Part shown: piece after piece, positions 39,101 to 48,058 of the stretch
Layout of the letters: each line of letters opens with the position of its first letter
How positions within the stretch are numbered: the first letter of the stretch is position 1
Virus record (IMG/VR): IMGVR_UViG_3300020198_000887
Location: 62,001 to 126,000 of that record
Origin: a virus
DNA length: 64,000 nucleotides
Strand: one strand, 5' to 3'
The notes under the pieces: generated by a model
Database searches by the model: none
What the model saw: only the letters and a program-made list of their open reading frames with translations
Told to the model about the DNA's origin: nothing
Translations under genes and position numbers: made by a program

Positions 39101-42100
39101 CAACATGCTCTTTTTGAACCAAATAAAAACTAGCCCCAAATATTCCATCACCATTTGTTGCTGTATATGAAACTATATTATTTTCAACATATGAATTCAT
39201 GAATTCATCTGAAATTGAAATACCATTTACATCCACTAGTTCATATTCATTAAATTGGTTTCGTATATCTTCAACAGAACTTAGGTCAGTTTTAAACTTA
39301 ATTCCATACGCACATGGACTCAATGATAATACAGAGCTACCAATAATACTCCTGCCGCCAACCTTTTCAAACAAATGAAAATCAAACTGGGCAGTGCCAG
39401 TAAATGACATACGTGCTTTATAATATTCACCACTGAATACTACTAATTCCCCAAATGAATAATCAGTATATGGTTTCCATAAAGTCCAGTTCTCACCACT
39501 AACTGCCCAGTTTTGTAATGTCCAGAACATAAATTCGTTGACACTAGTTAACCAGTTGGCAACATGTGATACCGTTGTTCTAAATTCATCAAAAATAAAT
39601 CCTACGTCCTGTAAATATTCACTATACCCCAACATAAAATCAACGACTTCTTGAACACCCCCCAAAACAGTGCCATATGGCAACACAAAAACTTCCCGTT
39701 TATCTACCTTCGTTTTTATAACTGCGTCACACCCACCAATTGATGGTAATGATGGCAATGCCACATATCGTAATGGGTCAAATTCTTCACCAGAGGTATG
39801 TGATTCGATAACCCGGTAAAATCTTCCATAATATAAAACAATTTTTCCAACAACATATTCGTTAGTAGGACCCCAAGTTGAATAACTTTCAGAAATCCCG
39901 CCAACTGTTATAGTAGAACCGCCTGGATTAAATTTATAATAATTAAAATATGGTTGTTTTTTACTATACCCGGTTATCTCATATCCAGAATCCAACTTGG
40001 TAATTATTATCCCACTATACGTTAGTTTTTTTACACTTGACGACGAGTTTAAAATAATGTCATAATTTTCTTGTGGTACAAATATACCAGATGTCGCCAT
40101 TGGATTTTTTGAATCAAGTATTAGGTTAAACTTTTCTTTACTAGTAAAGGCACCCACTCTATATGATAATTTAGCAGTGATATTTGATAAATTAAATTTA
40201 TATTTGTTATATGTTGTTACATTGTCACCACTAATATAATTAACAAGATAGTTTATTATTCCAGATGTTTTAATAGATGCGCCGTTAGCATATACACTAG
40301 GAATTTTGACATCAGATGGCTTCATTCTTACACCAGTATCTTTATACACCAGCTGTCCAGCCAAATTTCGAACTATCCTAGATCTATCAAAAATCAACCC
40401 AAATACTTTTGATGGATTCATTAATATTAACGTCAATACAACACTGAATGAATAATGTGAACTTCTTCTCCATGCAGCCTCTACCGGACCAACATCCCCG
40501 AACACATACTCACTAGATGAAACCTGTGAATAGTTCCCTGTAACTATTCCGGTTTCAAGTGGGCTTCTGATTACACCATTCTCGTCAACTGGAATATAGT
40601 CTAACAAGAATAATTTTTTATACTTTGGAAGGGTAATGATTTTCTTACCCGGTTCTTTCACTAATCCATTACGTATATCTTCCCACATTACTAAATTGTT
40701 ACTTGTATATGGCGCTGGTCCATACGCAGATTTCCACCATTGTGGTTCATCCGAAAACCCAAGCATTTCCCACGGTCTGATACCTGGTTGATCAGTATCC
40801 AACATCCACCGGTATATACCTCTCCAATACCCAGGAACTATACTTGTTTTATCAAATGTTTTGTATCCATCATAATTATAAGTTATCGAATGTTGTTTAT
40901 CATACCCGTGTTGTTTTTTATAATCTCTGCCAATATTTTGCATCCAACTATAAAAATTAGAAGACAATATGTTATTAAATTCTTGTAGACTGTAATCAGT
41001 TTTTCTATTAAAACTTGGGATAAAATCCGTTATATCAAAAATAGAAGGATCATAAGATACTTTTATATTGTTATAAATTCGTTTTTCTAATTCTAGTATC
41101 AGGTCATCACGATAATCACCATATGCCAAAATTTGGCTTCCATCATGCCCTTGAATTATACGGCGATGATATATGAATGATGTATCATCATAAATCAGTG
41201 GGTCATATGTTGGTAATATACCCAATTTTGAGGGGGTTTCTGGAATAAAACACCCATTTGTATTTTCATATTCGTAAACACTAATGATATCCCCATCTGA
41301 CATATCCGCAGAAATTACGACAAATCCGTCAGCGTCAAATTCATATTGATGTTCGTGTAATAACTGCTGATTATTCAAATAGACCAACACAGCTTTATTT
41401 GACAATTCAGTCAAATTGAATATCTCACTCAATGGATATTTTTTGATTCTATAGTCAAATACCGTGAAATCTGTTTTTATGTTTGCACCATACGGGACCA
41501 TATCACTGAAATAATACGGAGAACTTTTTGGTGAATTTTTATTCATGTCTTGTAGTATCAAGTCAACATGTTGTCTAGGTTCAGCATGAACCCCAAGGCT
41601 TGCGGCAACTGACAAAAACTTTCTTTTAAATTTATCGTAATCAGCCCTACTTTTTTCAATTGCCCGAATAATATTATGTTCAGATGATGCAATATGGTAG
41701 GTTGATAAACTGGCAGGGCCACTATGCTGAACAAATCTAGTTCCATATGGAGCAGTATTCCCAAGATCTCGCAAATTACTGACCCCTGGATATTTTCCAG
41801 TAAATGATATCAAATTATCAACTATGGTATTAACATGGTCAATAACTTCCCCTAGTGTAAATTCATAAATTTCCTCATTTAATGGGTTATTTTGTAAATT
41901 TAACGGCGGTTCATAAAACCCATTTTTATTAATTGGTTGTTTTGCAAATGCCCTAATGGTCAACACATCCGATTCGGCAAAAGTAACTAATTTGTTATCC
42001 AAAATGATTCTACCATTACTTTCATATGTCCACTCCGACGTGTCAAGTCTAATACCATTTTTGTAAACTCTCAATATTAAATCTTTCAAATCATCAATGT

Positions 42101-44126
42101 CATCATATATGTCCAATCGGAATTTGTCAGTCAATCCTGAATTTTTGTAAATTCTCACCGCAGCCTGTGTAGTATGTGATATGTTCTTCTGCCATCCATT
42201 CACATACGCAGTGTCTCCATTTGCATGTGTTTTTACAAGATATCCATCATTTATTATTTTATTAATTACGTTTTTATTTCTTTTATAATCAAACGAATCA
42301 AAAAGAATGTTGAAATTAAAAACAATATCACCAATATTGTTTATATTTTTATAAGACAGCGGGAAGCCCAATGTTTTATCATCGATACCACTTCCTACTT
42401 TATAAGAAAATAGTTTTGTTCCACTAAATGTTGTGCCAATATAGGTATTAGAATCACCAAAACTTATTTTATCAAATCCGACAATATCAAATAACGGTGC
42501 CTGATTTATTGATGTTTTTTCTTGGGCTTTTATCCAGGATTCCCCGTTGAACCAATACATAGTTCCTTTATTATGAATCCCGTCTCTGATTAACACTGAC
42601 TGATTTACGACCGGAAAATTTTCTTTTACTAATCGTATTTGTTTTTGTAATTTCCCGTTAATACTAGTTTGCGTCAAATCAATAAATTCAACTTTATAAA
42701 CATTATTTTTAACTAATACATCAGTATCCGCGGTGAATAAAATACGTTGTCCATGTACTAACTCAATACCATCAATATTGTACCCAGTCGCCCCTTCGAT
42801 AATTGAAAATACGTCAGTTGTAAACGTGTCAATAAGATCAACATCATTTCCAGCAATTGTTCCAAAATTATACAACTTCAAACTAGCTTCAAATTCTATA
42901 ATTGGTCTAGTTGCTCGTAATAAATTATCAATTGTGACAACATTATCATTAATTGATGCTGTTTTTTCAATTATGTCTTTATGAAACCATCTGTTAAGTC
43001 TAGCCCATGGGTTTTTATCAATACTTGCCCGGTTTATAACAATATAGTCTTGTTTATTAGCATAAGCGGTTGCATCATTGAATGGTGTATTATCAAATGG
43101 TGTTGTGTCGAACGGGATATTTTGTGATGTTGTATAATCACAAATCACTTCAGTATCACGTTCTGGTATTAACACAATTGCAGTACCAACACCTTCAACG
43201 TAATATTGACCAGTAGAATACTCTGCTGGTATAATATTACCACCGAATGATATCTTCATACCATTACTTAATGTAATCCCATCATGGGTTGTATATGCTG
43301 ATTTACCTATAATCTCATTTTTAACATCCAGTGAGGTGTTTTCAACAATATCATGAATATGAATAACCCCACCAACATCAATATTCACAGTGCTTTGATA
43401 ATACAAAACATCAGGAGAATCATATCCCAGTGTCAACTCTATTACCCCATCTTCCACAATTTGGGTAACTGTATCAATAATACCTGGTGTTCGTCTAGTT
43501 TTTATACAAAATGGGTTTCCTACTGCCGAAACTTCAAACCTATATGTTTGTCCCCTATATAATTTTATAAATGGGTTTTTAGTAACACCATTTGGTGTGA
43601 ACACGTATGCTGGTGTAATAGTGGTTTCATCAAGAGTTACAGTAAATACACTGACCGTTTTTTCCTTCTGTCCTCGTACAGTAATTATTTCAGGGCCATA
43701 TGGTAACCAATAATAATTCTGAAAGTTAACAAATTTATCCCAATCAATATGCGGATCCCAGCTGTAAAACTCTTGTTTGTTTAACCGTGCATGATTCGAC
43801 GTATTTGCATTAAAAATAGCCAATTGGTTAATATAATCTTGGTAATCTTTAAAAAACGTGGTATTACCATTTGTGTCTTTAATGGTGAAACCAGGTTCTA
43901 GCTGATAATTTTGTCTAGTCGGCGTGGCCGCAGCTATAAAAACATCATCACCACCCGTGGTTTTAGAATTTTGTCTGCCAATATACCCATCTACCTTCTT
44001 GACTGTTCCTGGTTGAACCATGTTATCAATGGTTGATTGTAGAAATTTTTTATTTGCTGCAGTTTTATATATATTAGGTATAAAATTTTCAGAAATACTT
44101 GATCGTTGATTTTTACTATCGGTCAT
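30105..44126 (-). CDS. Giant baseplate/virion structural protein (4673 aa)
   Basis: A 14-kb gene directly after gp6 (TAATG overlap), the place where T4 has gp7, so a gp7-like baseplate role is plausible from position only. The N-terminal part has a conserved virion block (SWDPHIDWDKFVNFQNYYWL, about 100-160), and later WRGIYRWMLDTDQPGIRPWE, both recalled from large environmental phages. Residues about 2140-2780 hold a beta-propeller-like series of FG-GAP/VCBS-type blades (for example FGHSIAFRNDTLYVGAPGSS and YYGKSVAVSRNTILVGAPFG). Further down are GSGY-type repeats (IIDGGSGYINEPIVTIVGAS). The last part has a carbohydrate-binding-like segment (TPWVPNVLYTVGTLVVNGSY). No enzyme motif was found. 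Confidence 0.75.
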   Translation of the reverse strand: MTDSKNQRSSISENFIPNIYKTAANKKFLQSTIDNMVQPGTVKKVDGYIGRQNSKTTGGDDVFIAAATPTRQNYQLEPGFTIKDTNGNTTFFKDYQDYINQLAIFNANTSNHARLNKQEFYSWDPHIDWDKFVNFQNYYWLPYGPEIITVRGQKEKTVSVFTVTLDETTITPAYVFTPNGVTKNPFIKLYRGQTYRFEVSAVGNPFCIKTRRTPGIIDTVTQIVEDGVIELTLGYDSPDVLYYQSTVNIDVGGVIHIHDIVENTSLDVKNEIIGKSAYTTHDGITLSNGMKISFGGNIIPAEYSTGQYYVEGVGTAIVLIPERDTEVICDYTTSQNIPFDTTPFDNTPFNDATAYANKQDYIVINRASIDKNPWARLNRWFHKDIIEKTASINDNVVTIDNLLRATRPIIEFEASLKLYNFGTIAGNDVDLIDTFTTDVFSIIEGATGYNIDGIELVHGQRILFTADTDVLVKNNVYKVEFIDLTQTSINGKLQKQIRLVKENFPVVNQSVLIRDGIHNKGTMYWFNGESWIKAQEKTSINQAPLFDIVGFDKISFGDSNTYIGTTFSGTKLFSYKVGSGIDDKTLGFPLSYKNINNIGDIVFNFNILFDSFDYKRNKNVINKIINDGYLVKTHANGDTAYVNGWQKNISHTTQAAVRIYKNSGLTDKFRLDIYDDIDDLKDLILRVYKNGIRLDTSEWTYESNGRIILDNKLVTFAESDVLTIRAFAKQPINKNGFYEPPLNLQNNPLNEEIYEFTLGEVIDHVNTIVDNLISFTGKYPGVSNLRDLGNTAPYGTRFVQHSGPASLSTYHIASSEHNIIRAIEKSRADYDKFKRKFLSVAASLGVHAEPRQHVDLILQDMNKNSPKSSPYYFSDMVPYGANIKTDFTVFDYRIKKYPLSEIFNLTELSNKAVLVYLNNQQLLHEHQYEFDADGFVVISADMSDGDIISVYEYENTNGCFIPETPSKLGILPTYDPLIYDDTSFIYHRRIIQGHDGSQILAYGDYRDDLILELEKRIYNNIKVSYDPSIFDITDFIPSFNRKTDYSLQEFNNILSSNFYSWMQNIGRDYKKQHGYDKQHSITYNYDGYKTFDKTSIVPGYWRGIYRWMLDTDQPGIRPWEMLGFSDEPQWWKSAYGPAPYTSNNLVMWEDIRNGLVKEPGKKIITLPKYKKLFLLDYIPVDENGVIRSPLETGIVTGNYSQVSSSEYVFGDVGPVEAAWRRSSHYSFSVVLTLILMNPSKVFGLIFDRSRIVRNLAGQLVYKDTGVRMKPSDVKIPSVYANGASIKTSGIINYLVNYISGDNVTTYNKYKFNLSNITAKLSYRVGAFTSKEKFNLILDSKNPMATSGIFVPQENYDIILNSSSSVKKLTYSGIIITKLDSGYEITGYSKKQPYFNYYKFNPGGSTITVGGISESYSTWGPTNEYVVGKIVLYYGRFYRVIESHTSGEEFDPLRYVALPSLPSIGGCDAVIKTKVDKREVFVLPYGTVLGGVQEVVDFMLGYSEYLQDVGFIFDEFRTTVSHVANWLTSVNEFMFWTLQNWAVSGENWTLWKPYTDYSFGELVVFSGEYYKARMSFTGTAQFDFHLFEKVGGRSIIGSSVLSLSPCAYGIKFKTDLSSVEDIRNQFNEYELVDVNGISISDEFMNSYVENNIVSYTATNGDGIFGASFYLVQKEHVVIFDNNTIFNDTIYNPVSGYKQERIKLSGYVSMNWNGTFSIPGFIFDQAYIQEWVAWQNYAMGDVVKYKEYYYSANKFNPGTETFDDARWVRLTKKPEPSLLPNWSYKASQFEDFYSLDSDNFDIGQQKMAQHLVGYQKRQYLENIIQNDVSEFKFYQGMLPEKGTANVLNKLFDVLSSDGQESLRFYEEWALRLGQYGASSAYENIEFVLQEDKFKINPQGIQLANVTGNTPFDFIIRQSESDVYLKPPAYNSNPWPVTTKNQTLLRTPGYVRTMDVQFVISSMDELLSKNISEFSLGDYIWNTFGGTPWDPVSWDVYQLVNANIDVLNVTSSGTTIKIITTKLVDLQVGDYIGINNISLFSGFYKISDINLTSIIIKAAIDITIFNEQSKIIIYKLVSKRTKTIDDIDLNYSRTMPGDMRWIDNTGSNKWGVIEYNPVYKKDTIKNVNQIYNLGFGTRVALNDNANIAAVATASHEIILNLKSGIRNQWSRSQLLTQPYISEDMMGVYYTEETTNLISVETVEPLSVGEMISFSNSIGGLDNKSSYYILSIDKYSNKITVSDSFSGSAKKLQSSVVILKTTSTVNTIHIANAAIFQVGQEVRFANSVGGLISDTRYYIAAIVNTTTIKVSLTVNGGEVQLTTATGSITLTYSIVSTISDMVFSGDSKWVAIGYSSASYSNNSYLGEYNTDYSYAARSVVSYNNRLYTALGEIGMHHEPDAYNSEWMEISLLEVAPQLKPSNLLNHGVVAIYEQDSKTKLYSLLHVVMSPRPCANENFGHSIAFRNDTLYVGAPGSSDNSGRVYKIDFNPIINATSYYNPNGSAGTTLVISSALGIEVGDIIVGAGFNGHSVMRIIDAATIELSAKPDYTPSGKIQFIKYAWQYDYLQVLVGSENSKFGTELHFSNDNSTLVIAAPNTTSIGGVVKVYSVSDDSIILRSTIAEQTIADGNSISISGDGEFVAISDAVYSMNVPDQNINLVEVGKVSIYSKDGELTSTLVNILPESMQHFGSKVFFMNGSNTLVVYSENSDSKQSLSFNDNTTFDNKTTLFVTKQPNSGRVDIYDRYLTNWVFGESLEVECHDAEYYGKSVAVSRNTILVGAPFGIDQSVISGKVYEYTKLSLNSYSWTMKHTEVPRPDVTKIKQAFLYNKNSNKLITYLDIIDPIQGKIAGVVEEEIDYKTFYDPAIYSKGTDGVTVDDGLAWTKSYVGRVWWDLRTAKFVNSYDDNILYRTNTWNTLAYGASIDIYEWVETTTLPSLWDKLADTEEGLVNNISGMTLYGDKSYSIVRKYDNISQTFKNTYYFWVKNKKTIPNVAGRRISSYDASSIIANPRGVGRQYLALTGTNSFSLTNIKPLLNDNDVVLSVEYWTGDKTDQNIHTEWKIISSDTTTIIPSRIEEKWVDSLCGKDESNRLVPDMGVPPKLRYGIEAIPRQSMFVNRFEILKQLIVQTNAVLKANLITDTRDISILSRYDNYPSTTRGLYDSVVDTYEELQLTNITLFKRPVLTPIIVDGRIVDVTIINKGNGYKNVSYIEVVGSGKGAVLKTKINSAGQITGVDVISGGNGYDNNTVLFVRDYSILVYSDSQSGDKWGIYSYDPINKLWSKVKSQSYDVSEYWEYIDWYADDYTKHTKIHHSVDTFADISSKTVKIGELVKVRLTNNGKWVLLVKYSDAISVDWTMSYRVVGSQQGTIQFKSSLYEFSNTGSGYDGILFDSGTYDDNASIELRFIFNVIKNNIFIDNLKHHYLNLFFTSIRYALSEQTYVDWVFKTSFVKAKHNVGELHQPSGYRNDNLQNFEDYVAEVKPYRTQIREYISSYEKLDMGGVSTTDFDVPPLYNRHLLLSVNNSTITHDETLDTYPWRHWADNVGFSVTSITIIDGGSGYINEPIVTIVGASKSTSIAKAYIAHGKVTRIVMVSNGSGYLQAPHVKIEGGLSENGVSATAIATIGDGVVRSNMLKIKFDRITQTYFITQLQETEEFTGTGTRLQFSLTWAPNLILTNTSVIVDGQTVVKSNYKMDIRKSKTRGYTSYYGTITFNSAPAVKSKISVTYVKDWSLLNASDRIQYYYNPTSGELGNDLAQLMSGVDYGGVIVSGLGFAQTGGWDSIPYYSDRWDSKDPTFDDYIVMTSANEHEFTLPYIPTAGTVINVYHNGIKIDDPYYGTESQTNKHARMASWVADGVRHTVTIPNSYSDIDGIIQPIVIKNSDQIILRKITSDGAPNPSEYDYDTTLVGGDLAYQSAVGINADDIIVDGDGFVTPTTSPATEEVVPGQVVDAVAIKVFEKSYSGSASIKIDNFITDGVSKTYTMTHQINNSQAVIVKVSNGTTSTIKEQGVDYIVNLRNNSITFVTPPPINHIVSIYSFGVNGVKILDINSVISTGETTGILTTVSYKTNINAMVYVNGVNVSYTVSKENGFVKINLAIPPANDSLVTYVVFDGELYSFAVTKTENIIADGRPAGVPYNIQSVVGDSLPVESKMLVFVGNKVLKAPVNNYYTIKNSILTYVIDAIKFQPHTVNIEDFEVIVDGNKLKVSSDYTVDLSCISITINKRVYKKYNNKEMIVSITRDNEYFYIPATHTESAKIQFTDQHESGKTISIVSSYKHENIISHETGFNVSDILVDLYSPTYYSYVNIKGGVIPLENAVMDDSYVWVIKNDSLLTSSVDYKLNSDKRSITLGKKSKVNDTFTIITYSNNILKSGISYMQFKDMLNRTHFKRLSLSKQTTLAHDLKWNDTSIIVSDASNFDEPNPLLNRPGIIEIRGERIEYFNKNGNVLSQLRRGTLGTGTPLMHSVGANVQDIGTSETIPYRDHTITEQIVSDGTTIVPLKFIPEKSTNVWDYRSSIPLDYGQCNSIEVFVGGYANNTPWVPNVLYTVGTLVVNGSYTYKCVTEHTSSMMFADDSTKWEFFIGNIRLKKAPYKVHNVGKHMDSPEGDINFDADFAVDGVASEIVLTNKLEAGTHITVVKRTGRAWNVTLDMNSDISEVATFLKTTPGIWYSPY

Positions 44127-47100
44127 TAATTACTCCAATTTGATGAACTTAATATGGTTTGTTGTGGGATACTAGAGTTCACAGTTGTACCACTTAATGA
44201 TTTTATGTTACTTGTCGTCAATCCAGCCACAATTTCAATATCATCAACGGTCGCACCATTGACAAATAATTGGTTGTTTGCTGATTTGATTTCAAACAAG
44301 TTACCAAAGGTTAACCCAGATTGCTTTGGAACTATGACAAAATTAGAAATATTAGGCGCTACTGAATTCATTACATGGGTGGATAATTCAGAAAAATAAA
44401 ACGTATCCCCAAAATCCCAATTTTCAATTGAAAAGAAATTGGTAATAGCCGTGATTACCCGGGTTTTAATGTCATTGTCAGAAATAACCACCCCCGGAGT
44501 TTTTGTCACTTTAAATGTTGCTTGTAACTCGACATCTGCCAGTGCGCCAAATAATACTTTATAGCCTACCGTATGATATATTACTTCATCTGATATTGCT
44601 TTTATTAAATTCAATTTCGGAGATAATGTGTTATACAATTCGTCGGTACTCGGCGGCAATGGTTTTGATGTAATTGCACCGCGAACCCACTGTCTGTATG
44701 CTATATCATAATCTTTCGTTAAAACATATACATCTATTAAATTACTAACCCCTGGATCTATGCGTGATTCGTAATCAGCAGTATGTGTGTACTGGAATTT
44801 TAACCCACCCCTACCAACACATACCTTGTAATCCAATGATGCAACCAATTCACCATTTGTATATTTTTTTACTACATTGGTATCAACAAAATAAAAACAT
44901 TGCCCTTCTACTTTCTCCGAATAAGCCAATGCTTCAGATTGCTTAATTATTACTACATCTGATGAATTATCAATATATCTGTATTCTTCTTGTCCGTATG
45001 AAATTAAATATTTTTCTTGAACAATATATTTGTTTTTTAATGGTATGTTTTCATTTGGTTGAACTATTTTAATAAACAATTCAGGATCATCAACCACCCC
45101 GTTGTTGTCGCTATCAGCAAACGTAATTATTACTTTTTTAGTATCAATATATCCATCTATTCCAACATACTCAGACACAATATCCCATTTCATATCAGTA
45201 GTATATGGAAGTGTTAAATTTGGCTGATTATTAATGCTCAGTACACTTATTAAATCACGAACTAATTTGTTTTTCCGGGTGTCATAAACTTTATTATTAC
45301 TATCAAAATAAAATCTTATCTCTTTGTCGCTCTCAAATACATATCTAGATTCCCGACTGGTTACTGTATAATATTCATTGTCAGTTGTGAACAACAACAG
45401 CCAACTTGCATCTTTATGCGCATTATTTGCACTACCTTGATTACCTAGACTAAATTCACTTTTATAATCTAAATTTAATTCATACACAATCTTCCATGTT
45501 TGGGTAATTGAATCATACCGCAACCCAAATGGCTTATTTGCAAATATCAAATCTATCATACCAGATATAACATCAGAACTTATAACTGTTCTCCAAGATG
45601 GTATTATTTGACTAATTATCGGTCTTACTGGGGTTGATGGCAACGTAATATTCAATAATATCGGACCTTCACCATTAGACAACACTTTCGTCCCATTTCC
45701 GGAAACCGACACAACTTCTGCCCACAACGAACTTTCTTTCCCTATTCCAGTAGTCGTAACTAATGCATTTGAATTCAATGTGTCAAAATAATACCCAGTA
45801 GGTGCATTAAATTTCACCAATGCTCCAGATTTTATATATTTTAAATTATTATTCGTGTATTTCCCAACTTGTTGAATATCATTGTTATTATCTGTGATAT
45901 ACCCAGTTACCGATGAAGGATCACTCGTAATTGTCGCCCATTCACTTCCCAAATTATCAGTAACATTGTTAATATAATTAATATAATAAAAATTTCTTAG
46001 TTCAGTCTTCTTAATAATATTAAAAATTTTATTATATATCACACCTTCAATATCAGTTTTAGTTGCATAATTAAATGATATTGAATTCACATAAACTTCC
46101 TTATAAACAACCCCATCAGTCGCAAACAAATTTGTTGAGCTATATTTTCCGGTTGGGTCAACCAAATCAAAATATCTGCTTATACCACTCGCTGACCTGT
46201 TAACTGCTTTGACTTTTAGTACTTGCTGATTTACTGATAGTGGGCCAATATTATAATCTTCGCCAGTAATCATTCTGTTTTGGGTATAATATGTTGCAGG
46301 TGCATTTGCTTTTACACTGGCGTTTGTTTCTGCAGTGGATGCATTTGATACGGAATATGTTAAACCCAAGGTCAACGTTAATGTTTCGCGCTGGCCATAG
46401 GATGATATATATGGGATTGTAAGTGAAATATTTTTTATATCTCCTGGGTTAATAGTATATGACATTCCATTACTAATTCTATAATAAACTCTAAAATCAC
46501 CAAGAGGAATGTTCCCAAAAGTTCCATCACTAAATTGCAAACTTACAGAATCACCGGTTTTTGTAATAACACTAAAAATATTTCTTACATTTTTATTTAA
46601 ACTGTTATAGATAATGTTGTTCCCTTCTAAACTAGGTACTGGGGTCCATTCTTCCGATTCATACCCATTTTTATCCAATCTATATAACCATATATCGGTA
46701 TTGTTTATTCCCTGTGTAGTAATGTCCATCGACTCGGTGGTACTAGGTTGTGAAATGTTAAAATTACCATATTTCATCACGCCCTGTGTAAAGTTAAAAA
46801 AGAATCCGGTACGAGAACTTCCGAATCCCATCCCGTCATCACGGTATATACACGCAGGTTTGTTACCTAATTTAGGTGTTTCTTCATAGATATACGATTC
46901 ACCATTGAAAGTAGTACTAGTTACTTCAAAACTCATAGACCGACCAGACACAGTTTTTGAAAAACTATACACCGGCACATCTATGTTAGATGAATTAAAT
47001 CTATATTGTTCGGTAGGAATTCCATATATGACAGCTTTATCGGCTGGATTCCCAAATTGTTGTGTGCCTAACATCGCAGCGTTCATGACTTTAATAAATT

Positions 47101-47563
47101 GGTCGTGCCAATTTGTGTTAGAGGTAGCATTCCAACCAACTACTTGGTTCGCAACATTTCTCCCATTGCTATCAATAACGGTTTGTGATGTTTGGACACT
47201 TGTGATTTTTAACAACCCAGTAGCAGCGGCATTTCGCTTGACGTTATACCCAACTAGTCTAGCTAACCGTAATATACTTTCCCGGCGTTCTGCCAACTCT
47301 AGAAAATTTTCACGTGCGTTTAAGTCAACCCGGAATGCAATGCTTTGCCCTAGAAAAGCAATTAAATCAATAAGTGCCAAATATTCAGAACTCTCAATAT
47401 AATCATTAAAATCTTCTGGATAATTTTGTCTAATATAATCAATCATAGTTCTACGCAAATTTTCAAAATCGTAACTTTGAAAATCCGCATTTCTAAATGA
47501 CTGATAAACCTTCTTCCAATCTTCAGCTACCAATAATCTATTCTGTCTGTCTAGTGCACTCAT
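44126..47563 (-). CDS. gp6: Baseplate wedge protein gp6-like
   Basis: Homologue of T4 gp6, the wedge subunit that forms the inner iris of the baseplate (gp J / Mu gp47 family). Recognised by the N-terminal block SALDRQNRLLVAEDWKKVYQ, IDYIRQNYPEDFNDYIESSE and ALIDLIAFLGQSIAFRVDLN. The 1145-residue length exceeds T4 gp6 (660 aa), with extra beta-rich insertions in the middle. It contains a long region of mixed strands and a C-terminal conserved stretch around VIYHTVGYKVLFGALADVEL and FSIENWDFGDTFYFSELSTH. It overlaps the start of the giant gene (TAATG) and is preceded by a late box. Ribosome site AGGA. Confidence 0.88.
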   Translation of the reverse strand: MSALDRQNRLLVAEDWKKVYQSFRNADFQSYDFENLRRTMIDYIRQNYPEDFNDYIESSEYLALIDLIAFLGQSIAFRVDLNARENFLELAERRESILRLARLVGYNVKRNAAATGLLKITSVQTSQTVIDSNGRNVANQVVGWNATSNTNWHDQFIKVMNAAMLGTQQFGNPADKAVIYGIPTEQYRFNSSNIDVPVYSFSKTVSGRSMSFEVTSTTFNGESYIYEETPKLGNKPACIYRDDGMGFGSSRTGFFFNFTQGVMKYGNFNISQPSTTESMDITTQGINNTDIWLYRLDKNGYESEEWTPVPSLEGNNIIYNSLNKNVRNIFSVITKTGDSVSLQFSDGTFGNIPLGDFRVYYRISNGMSYTINPGDIKNISLTIPYISSYGQRETLTLTLGLTYSVSNASTAETNASVKANAPATYYTQNRMITGEDYNIGPLSVNQQVLKVKAVNRSASGISRYFDLVDPTGKYSSTNLFATDGVVYKEVYVNSISFNYATKTDIEGVIYNKIFNIIKKTELRNFYYINYINNVTDNLGSEWATITSDPSSVTGYITDNNNDIQQVGKYTNNNLKYIKSGALVKFNAPTGYYFDTLNSNALVTTTGIGKESSLWAEVVSVSGNGTKVLSNGEGPILLNITLPSTPVRPIISQIIPSWRTVISSDVISGMIDLIFANKPFGLRYDSITQTWKIVYELNLDYKSEFSLGNQGSANNAHKDASWLLLFTTDNEYYTVTSRESRYVFESDKEIRFYFDSNNKVYDTRKNKLVRDLISVLSINNQPNLTLPYTTDMKWDIVSEYVGIDGYIDTKKVIITFADSDNNGVVDDPELFIKIVQPNENIPLKNKYIVQEKYLISYGQEEYRYIDNSSDVVIIKQSEALAYSEKVEGQCFYFVDTNVVKKYTNGELVASLDYKVCVGRGGLKFQYTHTADYESRIDPGVSNLIDVYVLTKDYDIAYRQWVRGAITSKPLPPSTDELYNTLSPKLNLIKAISDEVIYHTVGYKVLFGALADVELQATFKVTKTPGVVISDNDIKTRVITAITNFFSIENWDFGDTFYFSELSTHVMNSVAPNISNFVIVPKQSGLTFGNLFEIKSANNQLFVNGATVDDIEIVAGLTTSNIKSLSGTTVNSSIPQQTILSSSNWSN

Positions 47564-47582
47564 AAGTTTGTCCTAATAAGTG

Positions 47583-47590
47583 TATTTATT
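47583..47590 (-). promoter_or_regulatory. T4-type late promoter box (AATAAATA)
   Basis: AATAAATA on the minus strand followed by CACTT, 20 bases before the ATG of gp6. One change from the consensus. The spacing matches the other late boxes. Confidence 0.6.
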
Positions 47591-47611
47591 GAATAAAATT
47601 ATATGTGTAGT

Positions 47612-48055
47612 TTATCTTATAGATAACCCAGCAGTTTGATCAAACTGCAATTGCATTTTTTGTGAAATATTATATTGTAAAAACCTAAGAGTACATTCAA
47701 TCCGAATACCAAATTCGTATCCAGTAACCATTACCCGTTCGGTTTGCAAACGTGGATCAGAATTCATTATTTTATTAACATTTTGAATAATTAATGCCTT
47801 TGTTTGGTCGGTTAATGGTTCAAAAATTATATCCCAAATAATCGCACCAAAGGTAGGTTGCATCAATCGTTCACCTTGTCTTATTTGAAAATGATTTAAT
47901 AAATCTTGCTTTATCAATTCAAAATCATATAATTTAAAATTTTCGGTGTTTGCATTCACTGTGCTAAACCCTTTATACATTTTAGGAACTACTTGATTTT
48001 TGACATTTGATGCTTGTAATGATATCTTATTATATAAATTTTGATTAGAACTCAT
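47612..48055 (-). CDS. gp25: Baseplate wedge protein gp25-like
   Basis: Member of the GPW/gp25 family, which connects wedge and hub in contractile tails. Diagnostic block: FQIRQGERLMQPTFGAIIWD, IFEPLTDQTKALIIQNVNKI and the C-terminal TLRFLQYNISQKMQLQFDQ. At 147 residues it is slightly longer than T4 gp25 (132). An SD GAGGAA lies in the overlap with the end of the gp5-like gene. It is followed downstream by a small gap before gp6, the normal gp25-gp6 neighbourhood. Confidence 0.93.
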   Translation of the reverse strand: MSSNQNLYNKISLQASNVKNQVVPKMYKGFSTVNANTENFKLYDFELIKQDLLNHFQIRQGERLMQPTFGAIIWDIIFEPLTDQTKALIIQNVNKIMNSDPRLQTERVMVTGYEFGIRIECTLRFLQYNISQKMQLQFDQTAGLSIR

Positions 48056-48058
48056 CTT

